Position numbers and translations under genes: made by a program. DNA of 17,785 nucleotides, from assembly GCA_964503595.1 (NCBI GenBank), contig CAZDAM010000073.1:1-17785 (forward strand), in the 5' to 3' direction. Of the stretch, positions 14,466 to 17,785 are shown in pieces (position 1 is the first letter of the stretch; every line of letters begins with the position of its first letter). The notes beneath the pieces are model-generated. The model was not told the origin of the DNA. It made no database searches and saw only the letters and a program-made list of their open reading frames with translations. Source of the DNA: CAZDAM01 sp964503595 (lineage in GTDB: Bacteria; Muiribacteriota; UBA6191).

Positions 14466-14912
14466 ATGAACCAGACTTTTATCAAACAGGAAATCCAGAA
14501 TCTGAAGGCCCTTGTCATCTTTCCGTTTCTGGGAATACTACTTCCCCTAAAAGACAGGGAAGCCTATGTTTCAACCGAAAATCTTCTGATCCTCATGGCT
14601 GGTGCCGGCCTTGGAGCATTGATGTTCTATTCCCAGAAAAATTGGCTGAAACTACTCCCTTACGATAGCCCTGAGCTGGGTCCTATCCGCTTTCGAATCG
14701 CCCTTCTCATTGCCTTTCTGACAGTTTTGTTCTGGAAATCCCTTTTGAGCCTTTACCCGGCAACCCCCAGAGAAGCCGGAATCGCCATGCTTGGCGTCAT
14801 ATTTGCCTTCAGTATTCCTTACCTTCTGAGAAACAAAGGATTTTCTGCTACATTTCCTTTTCTTGCAGGTGTATTCGGTGGCATGATTCCCCAATGGTTT
14901 TTCTCCGTATAG
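14466..14912 (+). CDS. Small multi-span membrane protein, 148 aa
   Basis: Not recognised as a named family. It starts MNQTFIKQEIQNLKALVIF and has four to five hydrophobic segments (about 13-28, 39-55, 75-96, 105-121 and 127-145) with short loops, ending PQWFFSV. The amphipathic N-terminus followed by a first span resembles the beginning of ABC-2 permeases, but the protein is about half the usual length. ATG 14466 has AGGAAG (14455-14460) five bases upstream; GTG 14448 is possible but unsupported. The same frame is open far upstream, back to a TGA at 14241, without an ATG, GTG or TTG before 14448, so a lost longer N-terminus cannot be excluded. Its 3' end overlaps the nucleotidyltransferase gene by 19 bases. 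Confidence 0.75.
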   Translation: MNQTFIKQEIQNLKALVIFPFLGILLPLKDREAYVSTENLLILMAGAGLGALMFYSQKNWLKLLPYDSPELGPIRFRIALLIAFLTVLFWKSLLSLYPATPREAGIAMLGVIFAFSIPYLLRNKGFSATFPFLAGVFGGMIPQWFFSV

Positions 14913-15556
14913 CTCTATTCTTCCTGTTGATCTTTTCCGGCTTCAGCCGTGGGGTCGGGGTGTATTTCGGGACTTTCGATCCCCCTCATGCCGGCCATTT
15001 TCAGGTCATTGAGATCGCTCTGAAGTCCCTGAAGCTGGATGTCATCTACGTCCTTCCTAATGTGGAGCCGACAAATAAATCGCTGGCGTCCGGATTCCTT
15101 CACCGTAGAAGGATGGTGAAGAAACTCCAGCGGAAGGACCTGAGAATCAGGACTCTTGATCCTGAACGGATGGAATCCTTTTACAGCGCGAATCCTACTA
15201 CCTATATCGAGGACATTCTGGACTACCTGAAATGGCGCCATTCCGGATCCGGGCTTTATCACATCTGCGGTGCAGACTCCTATCTCAAGATGAAATCTTA
15301 CCAGAAACTGCCTTCCCCGGATGAAAACCGCATTGTTGCCGTAGTCGAAAGGCCCGGTACCATCCTTAAGGAAGATCCGGTAGATCAGGAACTGAAAACA
15401 CGGGGGCAGCTGGTTTTTCTTAAGGGATCATCCACCCCTTACAGTTCTTCCTCCATTCGCAAACGTTTTTCCAACTCCCAGCTCATTTCCTCCGATGAGC
15501 TTTTTCCTCCCATCCAGAAGTACATTCGCCTCCACAAGCTTTACCAGAAGCCATGA
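14894..15556 (+). CDS. NadD-like nucleotidyltransferase with N-terminal signal-like segment
   Basis: 220 residues. The catalytic signature FGTFDPPHAGH (25-35) with the H-x-G-H pair, LPNVEPTNKS (54-63), PTTYIEDIL (101-109), GADSYLKM (126-133) and the closing SSTPYSSSSIRKRF (179-192) match nicotinate-mononucleotide adenylyltransferases, which make NaAD from NaMN and ATP. Unlike normal NadD, which starts directly at the first strand, it begins MVFLRIALFFLLIFSGF, a signal-peptide or membrane-anchor segment abutting the Rossmann strand. A start at GTG 14960 would remove this segment but also most of the first strand, so the long form is more likely. No good ribosome site is visible; translation may be coupled to the overlapping membrane gene. 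Function outside the cytoplasm is unexplained, since ATP is not expected there. It could be a diverged paralogue with another role. Confidence 0.8.
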   Translation: MVFLRIALFFLLIFSGFSRGVGVYFGTFDPPHAGHFQVIEIALKSLKLDVIYVLPNVEPTNKSLASGFLHRRRMVKKLQRKDLRIRTLDPERMESFYSANPTTYIEDILDYLKWRHSGSGLYHICGADSYLKMKSYQKLPSPDENRIVAVVERPGTILKEDPVDQELKTRGQLVFLKGSSTPYSSSSIRKRFSNSQLISSDELFPPIQKYIRLHKLYQKP

Positions 15557-15604
15557 AATTATCTGATTGCTCTTTTTGATGTACCTGTGATTCACTTGTC
15601 ACAC

Positions 15605-15767
15605 ACGGCGCTCCTGAGTGTTCGGGAAAACGGTGAAAATCCGTTGCGGACCCGCCGCTGTAAACGAGGACTTCGAGCTGAAGGAAATTCCAGCCACTGT
15701 TGCCATAAAGCAATGGGAAGGCCAGCCTGAAGAGTGATTCGTAAGCCAGAAGACCGGCTCGGGAGCC
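15605..15767 (+). promoter_or_regulatory. Cobalamin (B12) riboswitch
   Basis: The conserved elements of the cobalamin riboswitch appear in order: GGTGAAAATCC (15632-15642), CCCGCCGCTGTAA (15651-15663), GCCACTG (15693-15699), GGGAAGGC (15715-15722) and the B12 box AGCCAGAAGACCGGC (15744-15758). GCTCC (15610-15614) can pair with GGAGC (15762-15766) to close the structure, so the outer limits are approximate. It precedes a TonB-dependent receptor by about 150 bases and should shut it down when adenosylcobalamin or a related cobalamin is plentiful. Confidence 0.95.
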
Positions 15768-15834
15768 AGTAGCGATTAACTCTCGGGACACGGAGTTCTG
15801 TAGCTCGCCCAGACAACCTGATATAGCTTGATTG

Positions 15835-15881
15835 CATTCCTCGGGAATGGTTGCTTCTTGGCGCCGGAAATATGTTTCCGG
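15835..15881 (+). promoter_or_regulatory. Two hairpins in the btuB leader
   Basis: CATTCC-TCG-GGAATG (15835-15849) and CCGGAAA-TATG-TTTCCGG (15864-15881) are perfect stems of six and seven pairs between the riboswitch core and the ribosome-binding site. No T-run follows either, so they are not classical terminators. They are probably part of the expression platform. Confidence 0.55.
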
Positions 15882-15892
15882 ACAGGATTTGT

Positions 15893-15913
15893 GTTCTCTG
15901 ACTTCTGGAGAAC
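15893..15913 (+). promoter_or_regulatory. Hairpin enclosing the Shine-Dalgarno of the receptor gene
   Basis: GTTCTC (15893-15898) pairs with GAGAAC (15908-15913) across a nine-base loop. The Shine-Dalgarno GGAG (15907-15910) lies six bases before ATG 15917, so three of its four bases are inside the stem. This is what a translational OFF structure of the riboswitch would look like. Confidence 0.6.
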
Positions 15914-15916
15914 CGG

Positions 15917-17713
15917 ATGAAACAAAAGATTCTGATCGGGTTTGCCCCCTTTGCGCTGACCCATGCCCTGACCCTGAAACCGGTGGTCATTTCCGCCACA
16001 CTCAATCCGCATATTCCCTGGGAAGCCAGTGACAGACTGGACTCTGAGGAAATGGCCTTTCACCACCGTCCGAGCATAGGCGAGCAGGTCGGCTTTCTTG
16101 AGGGTGTCCAGCTCTTCCAAAGCGGGGGCTCTGGCCAGCTTCCATCCATATTTGTCCGGGGGGCTCCCATGGAGCAGGTTTCAGTAACCTACAACTCCAT
16201 TCCCCTGCATGACGTGATGTCCCCGGCCGGTACTCCGTTTCTGAATGCCCTCAACACCGGCCCCTGGGATTCCATGAGACTGGTACGTGGTCCGGCATCC
16301 ACCCGTATGGGCTCTGATGCCATAGGAGGAAGTCTGGAAATTCATACTTCTCCACGCCCGCAAAGTCTTCTTGCAAGTCATGTAGGCAGCAGAAACTTCC
16401 GCGGATTTTCGCTGGCCCACGCATCCTCTTCTGAATTATTTTCTTCCTACTTCAGTGCTCAGCGGGAGCATGAGGACGGAATCAGTGCCGCCAGCTCCAG
16501 GCTGGGTCATCAGGAACAGGACGGCTACAGCTCCCTGAATCTGAAGACAGGAATGCAGTGGAACCCCCGTCCCGGCTACAAGCTGGATCTTCACATGATG
16601 CATTCCCGGTATGAATCCGAACTGGATGATCTGAACTTTCTCACCGGTCTTCCCACCGATCTGCCTGATTCAACGACAAACGGCCGGTTTTCCGGGGCTT
16701 CCATCCGACTCAGGACGCAAAGAAGAAATGCTTCGGATGACACAAGCATTGCCATATCACGCTTTCAAAGGAAGAACCATCATCCAGTCTATCTGGAATC
16801 CGAATTCATGGGACGGGAAGTCAGGATTCGCTTTCAGAGAAGTCATCACTTAAAATCCCGTACAGTCACGTGGGGAGGCGAATACCGGCAGGAAAACGGC
16901 CAGACCGGTTTTCAGAACAACTATGATGCAAATCAACTGACTTCCCTGTTTGTGGAATCTCAGGACAAACTCGCAAAAAATCTTACCCTGACAAGTTCAT
17001 TAAGACAGGAAAATCATTCTTCCTATACTCCTGAGTGGACCTACCGGCTCCAGCCAGTACTGACATTCAAAGCCTCGACATTCTTTGCCGGAGTCTCCCG
17101 CGGATATCAGGCTCCTTCACTTTATCAGCTCTACGACACTGCGTTTGGAAACCCGTTGCTGAAACCAGCTCTGGCTGATTCTCTCGAATTTGGCTGGAAA
17201 TACCGTCTGAGACCTGACCTGCATCTGAAAACCACTCTGTTTCGTATCAAGACACGGGATATGGTGGATTACGACTTTCCCAGCAAGGGTTATATCAACC
17301 GTTCCCGAACAACCTCGGAAGGCTTTGAAAGCGGTCTGGAATATACTCGGAACAAATGGGTCACATCTATTTTCTATACCCATCTGGACAGCATTGACGC
17401 ACTCACACTCAATCCTCTTCCGCGTCGTGCAAAGCACCACATCCAGTTTCAGTCCACCTATCGTATGAACCAGAGATGGAAGGCAGATCTGACGGCCTCC
17501 AAATTTATCCGCCGCCAGGATGTTCTGGCTGGGAAACCGATTGAAATGCCGGACTTGTTTGCCGCCAACCTTAGCCTGAATTATCAGATCCGTGCCAATC
17601 AGATGGTATTCTTTCAAATTCGGAACATTACTAATCAGCAGGCGGAAGAAATTTCCGGCTATGGCCGGTTAGGAAGGTCCTGCTATATCGGACTTCAATG
17701 GAGTTTTTGAGAA
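15917..17713 (+). CDS. btuB: TonB-dependent outer-membrane receptor, probable cobalamin uptake (BtuB-like)
   Basis: About 597 residues ending in an aromatic-rich strand (CYIGLQWSF), as outer-membrane barrels do. Residues 1 to about 18 (MKQKILIGFAPFALTHAL) form a signal peptide, followed by a TonB-box-like PVVISA (22-27). The plug domain (about 50-145) shows PSIFVRGAPMEQVSVTYNSIPL and DSMRLVRGPASTRMGSDAIGGSLEIHT, the standard plug pattern. The rest is a 22-strand barrel with the usual alternation and ISGYGRLGRS near the end. BtuB of E. coli is of similar length. The family alone does not fix the ligand; the cobalamin riboswitch directly upstream makes a corrinoid the best guess. No btuC, btuD or btuF partner is in the window. 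Confidence 0.92.
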
Positions 17714-17738
17714 TTTCACGTATCTTAAATGTAGGGTA

Positions 17739-17775
17739 GGCGGCAGGCTTCACCGTTTCAGCTTATCCAGCCGCC
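17739..17775. repeat. Inverted repeat downstream of the receptor gene
   Basis: GGCGGC (17739-17744) and GCCGCC (17770-17775) are complementary with 25 bases between. There is no T-tract, so I cannot call a terminator. Nothing else is visible between the receptor stop and the window end. Confidence 0.35.
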
Positions 17776-17785
17776 CCCCATCGAT

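Noticed and set aside
14069..14518. 149-codon minus-strand open frame covering the spacer after the ABC gene
   Set aside because: Mostly antisense to the ABC ATPase; composition (Ser/Arg/Phe/Trp rich) is that of a shadow frame.
15586..15603. TGTGA-N8-TCACA as a CRP-type site upstream of the riboswitch
   Set aside because: CRP sites have a six-base spacer; here it is eight, and no promoter could be placed next to it.
17725..17785. Possible second cobalamin-type element on the minus strand (AAACGGTGAAGCC)
   Set aside because: Only one short resemblance is present, without a B12 box, and it would point into the 3' end of the receptor gene.

Overview
The window most likely comes from a Gram-negative (diderm) bacterium: it ends in a TonB-dependent outer-membrane receptor under a cobalamin riboswitch. 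It also carries a LytR-CpsA-Psr (LCP) gene directly downstream of yqeK, an arrangement familiar from Clostridia but also found in some diderms. Base composition is moderate and no lineage marker is decisive; Spirochaetota (Leptospirales), Fibrobacterota or an Oligoflexia/delta-type lineage would all fit. The sequence is a draft scaffold, with a run of exactly 100 Ns at 9258-9357.

Minus strand, 8965 down to 150: nine tightly packed genes, mostly with start/stop overlaps. In transcription order they are a secreted Sel1-repeat protein, a radical SAM/SPASM enzyme, an ATP-grasp ligase, a Gfo/Idh/MocA oxidoreductase, a FlaA1/CapE-type nucleotide-sugar 4,6-dehydratase, YqeK (HD-domain Ap4A hydrolase family), an LCP glycan ligase, a bacterial-PH-domain membrane protein and a 109-residue unknown. 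I infer that the run makes a modified sugar or glycan and that the LCP protein attaches a glycan in the envelope, with yqeK embedded in the run.

Plus strand, 9043-11292: a 49-residue single-span membrane peptide, a DUF5989-type 48-residue membrane protein split by the N run, and a NodU/CmcH carbamoyltransferase. The 55 bases on both sides of the N run are identical. Merging them restores one clean DUF5989 reading frame, so the gap is almost certainly an assembly artefact.

Plus strand, 11298-15556: a good sigma70-type promoter overlapped by two inverted repeats leads into a six-span membrane protein with a large soluble C-terminus, a YtrA-type GntR repressor, an ABC ATPase, a small multi-span membrane protein and a NadD-like nucleotidyltransferase. 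The last of these unusually begins with a signal-peptide-like segment. This is the least familiar gene set in the window.

Plus strand, 15605-17710: a cobalamin riboswitch, a leader with several hairpins (the last covering the Shine-Dalgarno) and a BtuB-like receptor. The remaining 75 bases hold one inverted repeat and no gene.
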